From: Bagarius yarrelli
Taxonomy: Eukaryota > Chordata > Actinopteri > Siluriformes > Sisoridae
Assembly (NCBI GenBank): GCA_005784505.1
Contig: VCAZ01000075.1
Coordinates: forward strand, 2,158,001 to 2,222,000
DNA: 64,000 nt
Direction: 5' to 3'
The position numbers and the translations under genes were made by a program. This document shows, piece after piece, positions 35,406 through 48,498 of this stretch; position 1 is the first letter of the stretch; each line of letters starts with the position of its first letter. Below the pieces are notes generated by a model. The model saw only the letters and a list, made by a program, of their open reading frames with translations, had not been told where the DNA came from and ran no database searches.

Positions 35406-35770
35406 GCAGCATGGTGGCTTAGTGTTTAGCACCGCTTCCCCAGAGAAAGAAAGTCCCAGGTCGATTTTCAGGCAGGGGTCTTTCTGTGTGGAGTTTGCAT
35501 GTTCTCCCTGTGCTTGTGCGGGTTTTACTCCGGGTACTACAGTTTCCTCCCACAGTCGAAAAACATGTATGTCAGATTGACTGGTGATTTTAAATTCCCC
35601 ATAGGAGTAAGTGTGTGTGTGTGTGACTGTGTGATAGACTGACGACCTGTCCAGGGTGTCCCTCTCCTGCCTTTCGCCCTATTAGAGATGGTTGTGATGG
35701 ACTCCAGCAGATCCCTGTGACCCCGAATTAGAAAATAAGCGGGTAGAGAAGGTGAATAAATGAATAAATA
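35406..35770 (+). mobile_element. SINE-B copy, full length
   Basis: Contains the tRNA-like head ('gcagcatggtggcttagtgt', 'ttagcaccgcttcccc', weak B box 'ccaggtcgattttc'). It then follows 'tttctgtgtggagtttgcat', 'cacagtcgaaaaacatgtat', 'gacctgtccagggtgtccct', 'gactccagcagatccctgtg', and ends (GAATAAAT)n. A short (GT)n has expanded near 35,612. It lies after a 12-base G/T run. Confidence 0.85.
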
Positions 35771-38413
35771 ATCGATTTTTTCTTTGTTTTTGGGGATATA
35801 TGTGAGTTTGCCATTTCTTCAAATCCTGGCTAGAAACATCGAGCACCTGACCTTAGACAAGAACAAGACAATTATCAAATGCTTTTTTTCCCCCTAATTA
35901 TTCTGTTGGAAAAAAAATCTAGAAACATTTATTTACTTTTATTTTACACCACATACCCTTCGGTTTCAGTAACTTCTACCCAATCTGTCTTTTTTTTTCT
36001 TCTGCTATTTTTTTTCTTCTTCTCTTTTCTCACTGTGCCAGTCGGTTTTACAGCTGCTCCAGAAACTTCATGGATTTAGCCCATGACTAATAACATAATC
36101 ATATGCGTAAATGTAACCTGTAAAAGCTTCCACTACCAGCGAATGGGTAACAACGTTCTCTGGTTTGTTCACAAATCAGCTAAGAGAGTTGAATCCCCCT
36201 GATGTTTTTTTTTTTATTTTATAGTATTTGTCTAACAATTTTGCTACACATTTTAAACCAGACTTTAATTATCAGCACAGAACGTGTGTGTGTGTGTGTT
36301 GGTCAGTTTGTTTTCAGCCTGCTGTTTATTCTCTGTGCTGTAATTACTTTCAATAGAAAAGGTTCAAAAACACAGCTCTTATAAAGAGAACCGTTGTTTT
36401 GTGTAAAGCTTCTGATTAATTCGGCTATTTTTATCCAGCTTTCTGTGCAGTTGACGATATTTTTGTGTGTGTGTTTTAGGGCCAGCATGACCTATGATAG
36501 ACAAGCAGATAAACAGCAGTTTATTGCTATAAATAAGGACCTTAAAGAAAAAAAATTGGAATTATGTTGTGTTACATAAGCTTGTGAATGTTTAAAATCA
36601 TCCCAAAAAGAATTAAGAATTCATCATGACTGGTCCAAAGGTGAACTAACAGCATACGAGATAATTCTCTTATTCTAATATGTTACTGTTACAATAATAA
36701 CTTATTGACAAGGACAATAAGGGCTTAAAAACATTATTTAACCAACATATTATTGTGTATACTGCATTTTTACATATTCATATATTGGGGGAGAATACTA
36801 GAATAATTGCAGCAATCTAACTGTTATTTCCATTTTTCCTGTAACAAATGAGTAGCAGTGTTTATTAAGCTTCGGTGTCATTTGTTTGGATTTATAGGTC
36901 AGCATAAATGTTAAGTCAATAAATATTGCTTTGACAGAGCATCGTGTTGTACAGTAATGAATTAGGATACCGTGAAAGAACCAGGAAGGTCTTCTAAACA
37001 AGCCATTTTTAATCTTTGATTTGTTTATTCTCTTGGACATTTTAATTTAATCTTAATTGCCAGATATAAAGTTTAAAAATGACAACCTGAGACAACCCAG
37101 CGTTTTCCATATTGCTTCTGATTTCTGTCATTTATTTTATATATAAATATATTTCAATTTATTACGTTTTAATAGTGAAAAATTTTTCGCAAATTTTGTG
37201 CTCTATACAAAAATAGGGCTGGACAATAATTCAATATCAATATATATGTTGTGATAGAACTTTCTTCACTAACAGTGATATGATTTTTGAAGTGCAACAT
37301 CATATTAACTTGAAATAAATTCTTATGAACTACGTTTTTTCTGCGCTTTCACTTGCAAGTATGTAAACTGCAATTTGCAAGCAAAAACAGTGGTGTTAAG
37401 AAACTGCAAAACAGCTTCACTCTTAAGAATATGACTCTGTGTGTAACTATAAGGGCTGGTATTTATGTAGAAATGTAAATCATATATATCTGCTTACACC
37501 ACTGAACTGACGACTCATTCATTAATTTCATTTAAACGTAATAACCGTAACAGTGACTAGTGTGACTGGCGAGAGGTATTCGAACCCAAGTGCGTTCATT
37601 TACAGAAGTGAACATACAAACATAAACTAAACTTGACTTTTTACAGTACTCAAGACAAAACAACAAACATGAACACTAGCATCGGCAAGAACTTACCAAA
37701 GTAGACCATACACAAACCGTAAACAAAAATCCACAAAAGAAAGGGAACTAATTAACAAAACAAGACACACCTGAACCAATGAACTCATGACTGAACAACC
37801 AATGAAATCAAGACACAAGGACAAAGGGGATTAACAGGACAGGAAGACAAAACAGGAAGTAAACAAAACAGACTGCTAGCATAGCTTAGCCTAGACATAA
37901 AACAAAAACAAGAAAACCTTACAATACTATTGTAGGTGTCAGATTTATCAATATTTAATATATTTGTTAAACTATATTAAGACCCTAAATGTATTCTTGT
38001 TTACGTCTATATTTCACGCTTGCAATGTCACATACACTTTCACAAACATCTTATCATTTTGGCATTATTTTACTTACAGAAATTGTTTGTCTGTGACACT
38101 ATTTGTATAAATGACATGCTTAAGTAAATAAGTCTCTGTTTTATAGGAATGTTAGGCTCTATTTCAGTGCCACTAGTTTATGAAGTCTTAATACAAATAA
38201 GCTACATAGACAAATAAAAGGTAAACATGAATTTATTTGTAGTGTTTCATGTTCACCTTCATTGGCAGTTTTTCTGAGGCTTTTCTAACATTTATATTGA
38301 TATCAAAATTATAAAGTATCGACCGAAATTAAAAACTATATAGTGATGTAAAATTTGAGCATTTCGTCCAGCTTTAATACAAAAGCTGCTTAATAATATT
38401 TTCTTGCTATTGC
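35771..38413. other. Unassigned DNA, one possible element
   Basis: 37,540-37,925 is an A/C-rich block ('gaggtattcgaacccaagtg', 'aagacacacctgaaccaatg', 'gacaggaagacaaaacagga') that looks like a fish dispersed element; its class is undecided. The rest is unassigned. Confidence 0.35.
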
Positions 38414-38611
38414 CTAATTTTTCCTGTTCATGATGTGCATTAGATTTTTAATAGGAATCAGATCTAGACTGTGGGTAGGCAAGTCACGAACACACAATCG
38501 ATTCCTACAGTACTCCCTGTGCCTGACACTGGAAAAAGAAATTGGGTTTATAGTTACCAGGCTACCATTGTACAGCATTAACTCATTGTTTAGAGACATC
38601 ATCGAATTCAA
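38414..38611 (-). pseudogene. Possible Tc1-like transposase C-terminal scrap
   Basis: The minus-strand frame ends LPTHSLDLIPIKNLMHIMN, close to the Tc1/mariner motif WPxxSPDLNPIENLWxxM that precedes the third catalytic acidic residue. Key positions are altered (W to L, P to L, N to I, E to K, W to M). The upstream part of the frame is not recognisable. Confidence 0.4.
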
Positions 38612-40864
38612 GGACAGATAAATTCAATGTCCAGGGTGCAACATCAAATACCATGATGTCGAAATCTAATTCTCTTACTGTGCCATGGGAAGTCTATCAG
38701 GATTCGGCACCCAAACTAGTTTACAAATGTTAGAAGCAGGCAAAGACACGGGCCATGGAAACCATCACTTATTTGGAGTCGGCCCTGGCACGTAGCCCTA
38801 ATGAGCTCATCTGGGGCTTGTTAAAGTCATTCTCTTCAGAAAGTGTCTGGTCTGTACTTTACCTAATGGTTGGCAAACAGTAAAAAAACGGAAATCACCT
38901 GAATATACAGTTGAACAACGCATGCTCCAAAATTAGCCGTAAGGAATTCAGGACGTTCTAGAACACAAGCTGTGAAATTATTACAGCTAAACTGTAAAAA
39001 AAAAAATAGCTTTATTAAAATTCATAATAGATACGATTGTTTAATTGTTTTATAGTTACATGTACAATTGTTAAACATTTGCAAACTGTAACATCAAGCA
39101 AACTGGTTCTAATTGCAAAGTGACTGAAAAAAAAAATGTGTGTGAGAAAAAAAAAATTATACTTTTGATTAACATGCTATAAAGGTGTCAGAGATGCCGG
39201 ACATGTGAAGGACAATTTTCAGACATGTTTTATGTTGCATCAGTTTTTTATGCCTGTCCACATTTGTATTATTGCAGATTTTAACATAAGTGGAAATCTG
39301 CAGTTAGTCACTATGATCAAAGTGAGTTTGTTCAGAACAGTTTTTTAGCTCTATTAATTTTAACATCTCACACTTTTTCTGCATTAAGTTTAAAAGCTGA
39401 TTTTATAGTTATTATTAGCATTCTGAGTTCTAAAATGTAACCATATGCATGGAAATTGGAAAGTCTGCAGGGCAAATCCATCCTAATATCAAGCTTTTTA
39501 CAAACATATTACATTTTAAACACAGAGAAACTTATTATCCAGTATAAAAATGTAGCATTGTTAATTGTCTCTAACTCTTTTAAATTGCTTTATACCTCAG
39601 ATGTTATAGAATGTCTTTCTTGTGCTTTTGTCTGGATTCTCAATGTAGATCATGTCATGAGCAAATTGTCACCCTGACTTTGAACATCCCGCTAGTGAGA
39701 TTGTTAATTTGATTCTCTACATTTACATAAAATTGCAACAAAGCAATTTTGTTTGTTCGAAAATGTGTCCAGGCACTACAAAAAAGAATAAAGTAAGATC
39801 AGGAGTCATAAAAGCTCCTCCAACGCACCTGATGTCTATTTTAATCAGTCATCGCTATAGAAACAACATCACCCATCTCCGTTAAAACTCTGGAAATAAA
39901 GTTGGCGATTATTGGCTCATGCGGCAGACAGAAAAAGGCGCCCAAGTATAAAAGGTGACCCCTGCCCTGCTTTTGGGAAGAAAACATTGAATTAGTTGTG
40001 TATCCTATACGTAAATATATCTTTGATATGTAATCAATTGTTTTTTAAACTTCTAATTAAAGGAGTAAATTCGGCCATATACTAAACCAGCAGCATGATT
40101 GGTGTTTGCAGTACACCATTTTTATATAATAGTCTGTCTGAAGGTTATCTGAGCCATAAGGTCTTAATTTTCTCTTAGGGTCAAGACAAATTTTATCCCT
40201 GCAGTAAATCACACTGTCTTTTTACGGCTGAATGTTAGCAGTTTCTTAGTTTTATGAGATACTCAACATCAGCTTTTACAGGGTTTGTGCCAGGTACGTG
40301 TCCAGCAATTTCCCAGGTTTAATAGTTTAAGACACACTGGCCGAATGTCAAAGTCAAAATTATGATTATTGTGACATAGGTCACATAAAGTTAAGTATGA
40401 AGTATAAAGCGTAAAGTCACTATAACTATATTCTTCCTGGCTTTGATAGATGTTGAGTAAAATAATTAAGCAATGTTATATCTTTACAACTGTAAAGAAA
40501 GGGGATTTCAGGAGTTTAGAAGACTTTAAAAAAAGCCGGTAGCCGTAAGGTTAAACAATATTCTTCTCTTCACTTACACAAACTGTATACCAAAAAAAAG
40601 TCTTAATCTGACCACCAAAATGCGTAACCAGAAAGAAATCCAGGCCAAACTCCACTTCTAACCTGAGCTTCTGACAGTTTAAAAAACCAATTTACACTTG
40701 ATGAAAGTAACACAGTAGTAGATTTGAAGACAAAAAATAATGACAACAATTTCTAGAGTAGCAATTGCACTCCTAATTAGCTTTCTATTTGAAAAGAAAA
40801 GAGAAAAAGTGCTTAAAAATTGGACTTACTGAAAGACTGCTTTGAAAAGCCATCTTCACATTAA
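38612..40864. other. Unassigned non-coding DNA
   Basis: May include more of the Tc1 relic up to about 39,000; otherwise nothing recognised. Confidence 0.4.
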
Positions 40865-41125
40865 TCAGTCTTTGTTCGCTGCAGCTGCAGTTGATGATCC
40901 GCCACCTCCTGCCATCACAATTCTCTTTGCTTCTGGTTTGTTAACGCGATGGCTGTCCATGCGTGCCATGAGTTGCTGAGGCGTTGTGCAGGTTTGTGCT
41001 TGATGGCTGCTGTCCATAAGGTGCGAGGGAAATGACGTGTGCCTGCCGCGATGAATAAGAGCTGGGGAATTAAAGGGATTCCGGTAAAGGGATTCTTGTT
41101 TGGTTCTCTGGAGCAGTACATCCAC
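40865..41125 (-). CDS. Unassigned 86-codon ORF, possible exon
   Basis: A minus-strand frame runs from ATG at 41,125 to a stop at 40,865, ending AGGGGSSTAAAANKD. The block is clearly less AT-rich than its flanks. An AG dinucleotide ('acactcag|gtgg') just upstream could be a splice acceptor, making it a terminal coding exon. Against this, a second minus-strand frame of 68 codons overlaps it, I recognise no domain, and no other exon is visible. It could also be an old repeat. Confidence 0.2.
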   Translation of the reverse strand: MDVLLQRTKQESLYRNPFNSPALIHRGRHTSFPSHLMDSSHQAQTCTTPQQLMARMDSHRVNKPEAKRIVMAGGGGSSTAAAANKD

Positions 41126-42070
41126 CTGAGTGTCGTGATAGCTGATTTCAGTTAATTGTAGTTTATAACCCTTTTAAAGTTTTATAATTTTGCCCTTTTT
41201 AGATCTAAGCATGATTTTTTCAAAGTGCTGAATTTTGCCAGCATTAGATTTAAATATTAAAAAATTGATTGCCCATTCATCAAGGTCTGCCAGCACAGAG
41301 AAATTTTTTTTGTCTGCCATTTTCCTTCAAACCTTCACATCATTTAGAATGATAAAAATTTTTCACCTCAAGGTCTTGCCAATGTCCCATTTAACAATGA
41401 CATTTCATTTTCTCGATCTTTAGTCTGCCTAAGACTGGACACTTTCTAGAAGGCAGCGCATGTTTTAGAATGGGTTTGCATATAACAATTTTTTGTACAG
41501 TACAGAGACATTGTGTAAGTGTCTGGATTATGCTGGATATGCTATATCTTTTTTTTCAGTCTAAATGAATTAGTCTGGCATGGCAGGAGTTACTGCAGCA
41601 AGTTGTTTAAATAACTTCTACTGGACATAATTTAATAAACGAACTTTAATGAACTCAGATAATTTGGCTATGTATGTCTTCAAGATTAAACCAATCTGTG
41701 TGAGAAAGACTACAGCTTTAAGTTTGTATGTACTTTCTGACTGTTAATAAAGTCTGTTCTATGCAGTATGATTATGGTTAGTTTAAATAAAACTTGGAGG
41801 TACTAGGTACTACATCCACCATGTTGATATGGTCATGTGACATAATATTTAACTTGGGTGCAATTTGAAAAAATATAGTGTAGAGAGGGTTTATATTATC
41901 ATATTATCATATAATATAGATATATCACTATATATTATAAGTAGAAGTGAAAAGTATGAAAGTGTGCCATTACAGAAAGAGCATATGTCAAGCGTAGCAA
42001 CTTCACTGCAGTTTAAATGTTTAAAACATGAGCCATGATGGCTTCCTCTGGTTTGACTTGTGGAGATAAA
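41126..42070. other. Unassigned DNA with repeat-E fragment
   Basis: 41,795-41,862 ('actacatccaccatgttgat', 'atggtcatgtgacataata', 'gggtgcaatttg') is a reversed piece of repeat family E. The rest is unassigned. Confidence 0.4.
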
Positions 42071-43360
42071 TTCAAGTTCAAGTTTTTCAAGCCTTTATTG
42101 TCATTTCAACCATATATAGCAGATGCAGTACACAGTGAAATGAAACAACATTTCTTCAGGACCCCATGGCGCTACACAAAAACAACACAGAATTGTTATG
42201 GAGGGAAGAGAGACTCCAATGATTTCTCAGCTGTTCTCACTATCCTCTGCAGGTCCTTGCAATCCGAAGAGTGCAGTTCCCAAACCAGGCAGGATGATGC
42301 AGCTGCTCAGGATGCTCTCAATGGTCCCTCTGTAAAACATGGTCAGATGGGTTCCTCAGCCTTCTCAGGAAGTAGTGCTGCAGGTGGTGTTGACTGGTGT
42401 TTGAGGTGCTCACCTGTAGCTGACTTTGCTCTTGACGATCTCTACCCAGAGTATCCGTCGATGTCAGAGCAGAGAGAGTGGTTGCTCTTTGCTCTGTCTA
42501 GTGAAGTCAACTCCTTGTAGTCTTTTAGCAGAGAAGTCCAGTATCAGTGCAGGGAGGTGTAGCTGCCCAAGCAGGTTTAGCTTCTCGATCAGGTTTTAGC
42601 TGATTGCTTGAGACCCAGTTGTTGTCTGCTGTCAACTTGAGGGAAGGTGTGTGAGGGCATACATTGCACAGTCATACGTCAGCAGTTGAACAGCATGCAA
42701 GCCTGCGTGGCCCAGCTCAGTGTGGCCTCATGTGCGCTTCCTATCGGAGTGGAGGTTTTTAGCGACCTAGACAGCACCACGTTGTTGGGAAGAGGGATGG
42801 TCTTCCTCGCTGCCATGTTGTTCTGCACATCAAACCAGGCGTAGAAATCCTTCAGCGCATCTGGGAGGGAGGCGTCACTGTTACAAGCAGGTGGAGTTGT
42901 CTTGTAGTTAGTTATCGTCTGGATGCGCCGAGTGTCTCCGCCGTCCTGAAAGTGGGAGTGGGCCATGTTCAAGCAGATTTTCTTGCGCCGAGTGCTGACT
43001 GTGAGTATGTATGTGTGTCCATATGCGTGCTTTGCCTCTCTGATAGCTATAGACAGTTTGGCCCTGGCTGTTTTTGGGCCGACATGTCCTTTGCCCCGAA
43101 GGTGGAGTCCCTGGACTTTAGCAGTGCACGCACCTTTGTGGTCATCCACGGTTTCTGTTTGGAGCGTGTTGTGATGGTTTTGGAGACAGTCACATCACCA
43201 ATGCACTTGCTGATATAGCTGATCTTTGATGTTGTGTACTCCTCCAGGTTAACAGAGTTGCCATTGGTTGCTGCCTCCGTAAACATCTGCCAGTCAGTGC
43301 AATCAAAACAGTCATGAAAAGCAAAAGTAGCTTCTGTTGGCCATGTTCTCACCTTCTTTA
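42071..43360 (-). pseudogene. L2/CR1-like LINE with gutted RT domain
   Basis: From 43,352 down, frames encode the linker between endonuclease and reverse transcriptase (VRTWPTEATFAF type start, CFDCTDWQMFTEAA, YISKCIGDVTVSKTIT, KPWMTTKVRALL, RRIQTITNYKTTPPACNSD, AARKTIPLPN). The sequence then jumps to eroded pieces around the FADD motif near 42,620, where the catalytic Asp pair is not intact. Next comes the C-terminal part (FYRGTIESILSSC type, VRTAEK) around 42,200-42,330. The 3' UTR ends with 'gaaatgacaataaaggcttg' on the minus strand and CTTGA repeats. Most of the reverse transcriptase core is missing; at least one frameshift lies near 43,050-43,150. Confidence 0.75.
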
Positions 43361-46300
43361 AAAGCAGTTTAGAGCGTCTAAACAGTCTAATTTAGATTTT
43401 TACATTTTAATTAACACAAACTGTCAATAGAAACATAACCACTTCATTGATTTCATGTCTTTCTTTATATCTAATTATCAATGCATTATCATGCAATGAA
43501 ATCTAACAGTCATTATGGTTCAGTTACACTAGTTGCTTATTTAAGACTTGAAATGTCTTGCTAAGTTGCTTGATAAACACTGGTTTCCTATAAGGTTTCT
43601 AGAACAAAAAAATTTTAAGAGTACTGTTTGATTTTATGTTGCGTTTTACTGAACAGTTTATCTTAACTCTTGACACATTGGTACACCAAGTACATCACCA
43701 CAGAATGTGCGATAAAAATCACTGCGAAAATCCAGCAGTGGAGAAATAGAGTCTTTGCTGGATTAGCATGTGTTTATTGCTCCAGTTTAGAGACTGATAT
43801 TGATCCAGACTCTACTCAGCTTCTGAGAACAAGCCTCTGCTGCTATGCTCCATGACTGAGCTGCTTATAGCTCAGCTACAGAACATACAATGCCTTATTA
43901 ACCATCCACGTGGCCCTTCTTATTAATTGTGCAGAGTTTTTGAATGTTTCTGACTGTCCCCCCATTTTTCTGACTAAACCCCTCATTTATTATTGTTGCT
44001 AATTTGCATGAATAGGTTGAAAAGCATGTAGAGTTAGCGTATGTGTTGTGAGTAATTTACACGGTAAAGTCACGTAATAGACAAAACAAAACTATAATTA
44101 ATAGCAGTATTCTTATTGTCCACGATCCAATCAGGGATTTGGGTCTGACTGAAGACACAAGACAGGCACTGATATTTGTTTTCTGAACTGAGAAACAATT
44201 TGCAAAGCTTTATTCCTTGGTGTCAACTGGTATCACATTACACCGGTCTCAAGGGAAAGGTCACGAAGAACAAGACTAATGGAACATGGCTGCAACATAG
44301 CTTTATCTGCAAGGCAGTCCTTGTATCACTCCAGAGAGGAATATTATTCATGTAAAGTCGAGCTTTAATGTTATTTTTAATTAAGATAGAGATACAAATT
44401 ATTCTTATTTCCAGTCACAACCTTATTTATGCCCCCCCACACCCCAATTTTGTTTAATTTTATTCGTGCCCCTTTCCATGTCCGCCAGCCCCAAACAATT
44501 CATACAAAAATCATTTACATAGTATTTGTCGGATGCATGCCGAGCATAAACTATAATAAAACATAAATACATAACCTGCTTACCTTATTCAGTGTGATGG
44601 CTGAGTCTGTTTCTGAAAGCACCACTAGACCCACACAGAGGGAAAGTGTCTGAAGCACATGGCACAGGCTGCCTGATAACTAGCTGCAGATAGTTACATT
44701 GCCCAAAGTGGACACCTAAAAAATTATTACTCGACTGTACACAAATGTTTCAAATAAAGTTCTAGATCACATTTATACACAACGGAGTTCAATGAAACGG
44801 AATGAAAGACTCTGGGTGTGTATTTTAGATCTACAGGTCTGAAGGTCACTTGAAGCTTTTGACAAATATCACCCAGAGTGGATATCACCAGCCTACAGGT
44901 CACTAATTAAACATACAATAATGTGTAAGCGAATATAGCTGTTGTTATCTCCCATATCTGTTAATTTTTACAAAGATCACAAAAGAGATCAGACAGCACA
45001 GAGGCATCAGCCAGTCAGAGCCAGAGCTCTACTAGCTCTAATGTCCACTGGGAAATTCAGGAGAAAGAAAGGGCACAAGACAGAAGTTAGGGTAATATGT
45101 TCCCTCAGTTAACTTCCACAGGCACATAACAAACGTGTGAGCTGCCCATGGGCCATATAGACAAGCCCGGGTGCTGAATTATCGGGCCTGGACGCAGATG
45201 GCCCGGCCTCAGGTCAGAACTAAACCTCTCTGTACAGTAATATACCCATTATGTTTTCTGTAGTAGCTTCCAGAAATTGATTCAGTACCACATCAACGGT
45301 GGATGGGATGTGCAATCTCTCCATAGCAGCAGGCAATTTTTCACCTCAATTCTGGGCTGAAACTCAAAGAAAGACTTACAAGTTTGCAGTTTTTCCCTTA
45401 CATTTACCGCTGTAGCAGATTTAGCTTAAAGGGAATGTAATTATTGATTGTAATTTGTTATAAATAAATAAACATTTATATCAATTTGAGGTTGCCTTTG
45501 GCGGCATTAAAGCAACACTGTAGTTTTTCGACTTTGAAATAAGGTCTATAATTATTTAAGAACTCCTAACTAGACAAATTTTACTGCCGCTGCTCCCTGA
45601 GCAGCCTGCTATCAGCTACAACTGCACTCTGTAAGCTTTGTAATTGGGTCAGTAGACACAGCCCCTCCTGTACATTACTTTATGCTGCCAGGGTTGAGTT
45701 AGCAAACAGCAAACTCTAAGGCAAAACAATCTAATATGCAATAACATAATATGCAATGAGTCAAGGTATACAGGTAATGTTGCAGGTCTCAATAGCTTGT
45801 AGGTTATGATCTTTCGATAGCTAGGATGTTGTGCCTTGTCACAAATTTAATATGGTTAAAAACCTCAATAAATATTTTATAGCGAAAAGTTGCAGATGCA
45901 GTAGTTCATGCACCTTATACAGGTAATTATTAAGCAGTTCACTGGTTGAGTAGGCAAATGTTATCAGCATCTATAGTTACCACACTAGGTACTGTTCTCA
46001 TTGAGCTAAGTGTAATGATTTTACCTGTTACACAAAACACAGCGCCTGGTCACAAGTGTGTTCGATAAGATCTAAAAATAGTACTTAAATTCAGATGTTT
46101 AGTAGACTTTTTGCTCTTAATAAATGGCATCTAATTGGTTATTATAATAAAGAGGCTCTGTTACTTTGCAGCCTTATATATCTATAACAGTGGTTGATGT
46201 ATAGGCTATTATAGACATTGTGGATACTTGGTTGCACAAACAACATTTTATTTTAATACACAAATTACATCCATTTTAAACAATGCTACATTTGAACTTT

Positions 46301-46637
46301 GCGAGCAAAAAAAGCTAGGCTAACACACTACCGCTCTTTTTTTCATTGTTGAATTCTGGAGTAACAATAACTAAAACTATGTAATGCTATTTGTAGAACA
46401 AAGTGCTATTATAGCAGGCTATTTTACCTAGTCAACAGACATAGTTTACAAACGGGGGTTTTGCTTTCATCGGTTTTTTCAGCTTAGTCAAAGCTTTGTT
46501 TGTATAAATTGTTTTCCCATTACGTCGTTAATCTGGAAGTGGTTCATACTGGCAGCCCTAAATAAGGGCACGGAACTGAGAGCATCTTGCAGCTCTCTCT
46601 AATACAAGACTGGTAACAGACAATTTTCACCTGTTTT
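43361..46637. other. Unassigned non-coding DNA
   Basis: No repeat or gene recognised across 3.3 kb. 45,000-45,240 is less AT-rich without any frame of note. Confidence 0.4.
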
Positions 46638-46937
46638 CATTCATCTTCTATACCCGCTTATTCCCTAATTCAGGGTCACAGGGATCTGCTGGAGTCTATC
46701 TCAGCCGTATCACAGGTCACTGGTCCATCACAGGGCCACACACACTCCCTTTTATGCACCAATCAACCTAACATACATGTTTTTGGACTGTGGGAGGAAA
46801 CCAAAGTACCCGGAGCAAACCTACGCAAGCACAGGGAGAACATGCAAACTCCACACAGAAAGGCCCCTGTCCGGGAATCGAACCCAGGCCTTCTTGCTGT
46901 TAGGCAACCATGCTAACCACTAAGCCACCGTGCTGAC
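46638..46937 (-). mobile_element. SINE-B copy, near full length
   Basis: Plus-strand order is tail to head: 'ttctatacccgcttattccc', 'ggatctgctggagtctatct', 'ggtccatcacagggccacac', 'ccaatcaacctaacatacat', 'gtttttggactgtgggagga', 'agggagaacatgcaaactcc', 'gggaatcgaacccaggcc' (reversed B box), 'ctaagccaccgtgctgacc'. Best-preserved minus copy. Confidence 0.88.
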
Positions 46938-47429
46938 CTCTTGCACCTGCTTATTAAATTAGGGTTAAATGACCTGTTTAAAATTAAATTGAGACCGAAG
47001 AAACAGAGCGAGTCAGAAACAGAATGAAAGAATGAAAGACAGAAAACATGTCGGCTGACTGGAGACTTGACAACGTTAAATCAGTTAACACAGCCTAACA
47101 GAGAATCATCAAAGATTCGTAATTGCTTTTAAAAAGGGCTCAACTTGACAACACATTGAACTTGTGGATGCAACGGTTACTTGCATAAGCTTTGGTTTGA
47201 ACAATCTGATGTGTATAGCAACTCTTGATGTTCGGCTGGTGTCATTGCTACATTCTGTTAAGTGACCCCACTAAAAACTTCTGCAAATCTCTACTTTCTG
47301 CAACTGTAACTCCTACCGACTTGTTGACTGGACTCTGGAGTCCAGTCCTGTGTCATTAACCTGCGTTATGGGTTATGTCAAATCAAGAACTGTGGGTTTA
47401 TGCAGAGGAACTCTCTTTGTATAAAACTA
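46938..47429. other. Unassigned non-coding DNA
   Basis: Nothing recognised. Confidence 0.4.
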
Positions 47430-47520
47430 AAGTGGTAGCACAGAGTATTGGACTGCAAACATGATTTCCAGCACCACCAAGTTACCACTGTTGGGCCAAT
47501 GAGCAAGGTCCTTAACTGAT
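47430..47520 (+). mobile_element. SINE-A fragment
   Basis: Keeps 'ttggactgcaaacatgattt', 'ccagcaccaccaagttacca' and 'gagcaaggtccttaact'. The tail is missing. Confidence 0.65.
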
Positions 47521-48498
47521 CTGTTATGTTTAATACACTTTGTTTATAAAAGGAAAATAAAATACCTTAGAAAGATGGCATTGCATCATAGCATCAAAAT
47601 AGCATGGCTAGAACATGTTACAATTAAAGATACATCAACAGATGTGAACCTCATGCATTTAAATAATTATTTCACACAATACCGTGGTTGTGTAACCATA
47701 ACATATTTGTGGTCTTGATTTATTTGTCCACTGATGGGTTACAGATTGGTAGTTTTACACCATTACCTTAACACGAACAATGTTCTTAATCTAAGTTCAA
47801 AACCACATGGGGGAGAGTGAAGTAAACACGGGTGGGAAAAACTTCAACTACCGGCACTTTTTATTTTCGACTATATTTTATAGCCCACCTTTTCAACAAT
47901 TGCAGATGTTTGTTGCAGTTGTTGGTTTAACCTGGACTAAGAAGGGGGTTTGTGTTTCTGAGGCTTTTTTATACATCTAATATTTGTCTTTCAGCTAATG
48001 TTGTCTGACCAAACAAACATGAACAAACCTGGTCACTTCATGCATTTTTATCCTATTTGTCAGAATGATTTAATAAATTAATCTAATCCTCTTTTCCCAC
48101 GCAAAATGCAAATACATATTTCCCCTGACCTGAAATGGCACTATTGTAATTTTGCTCTATTTGGGATTGTAAATGCAGTTAAAAAGAAAACAAGAAAGCT
48201 TGAAACAATGCTCATTGTTTCTAAGGGCAATGATAATCATGGGCATCATTTTCGCTGTGGGTGGTACTGAACTTCATACCAAGATAAATCAACAGTGGTT
48301 GAAAATTTTTTTTTTACAAAACAAGACTGGATATCCTTTTTCCGAATGTGGTGCTGGACCTTTGAATATCTTTATGTGACCCTAAAATTCAATTTAATAA
48401 AAAAGCACACTTACCGCTGTCAGACTATACTGATCAACAAGCTAAGAGTCAACCGTGTGGGAGGAGACAAGCGCTGACCGAATGTATTTAAACCGCAT
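47521..48498. other. Unassigned non-coding DNA
   Basis: Nothing recognised; two short plus-strand frames at 48.2-48.5 kb have no motif. Confidence 0.4.

Noticed and set aside
42035..43218. Plus-strand ORFs of 161, 88 and 69 codons
   Set aside because: They are antisense shadows of the minus-strand LINE, which matches known LINE protein motifs.
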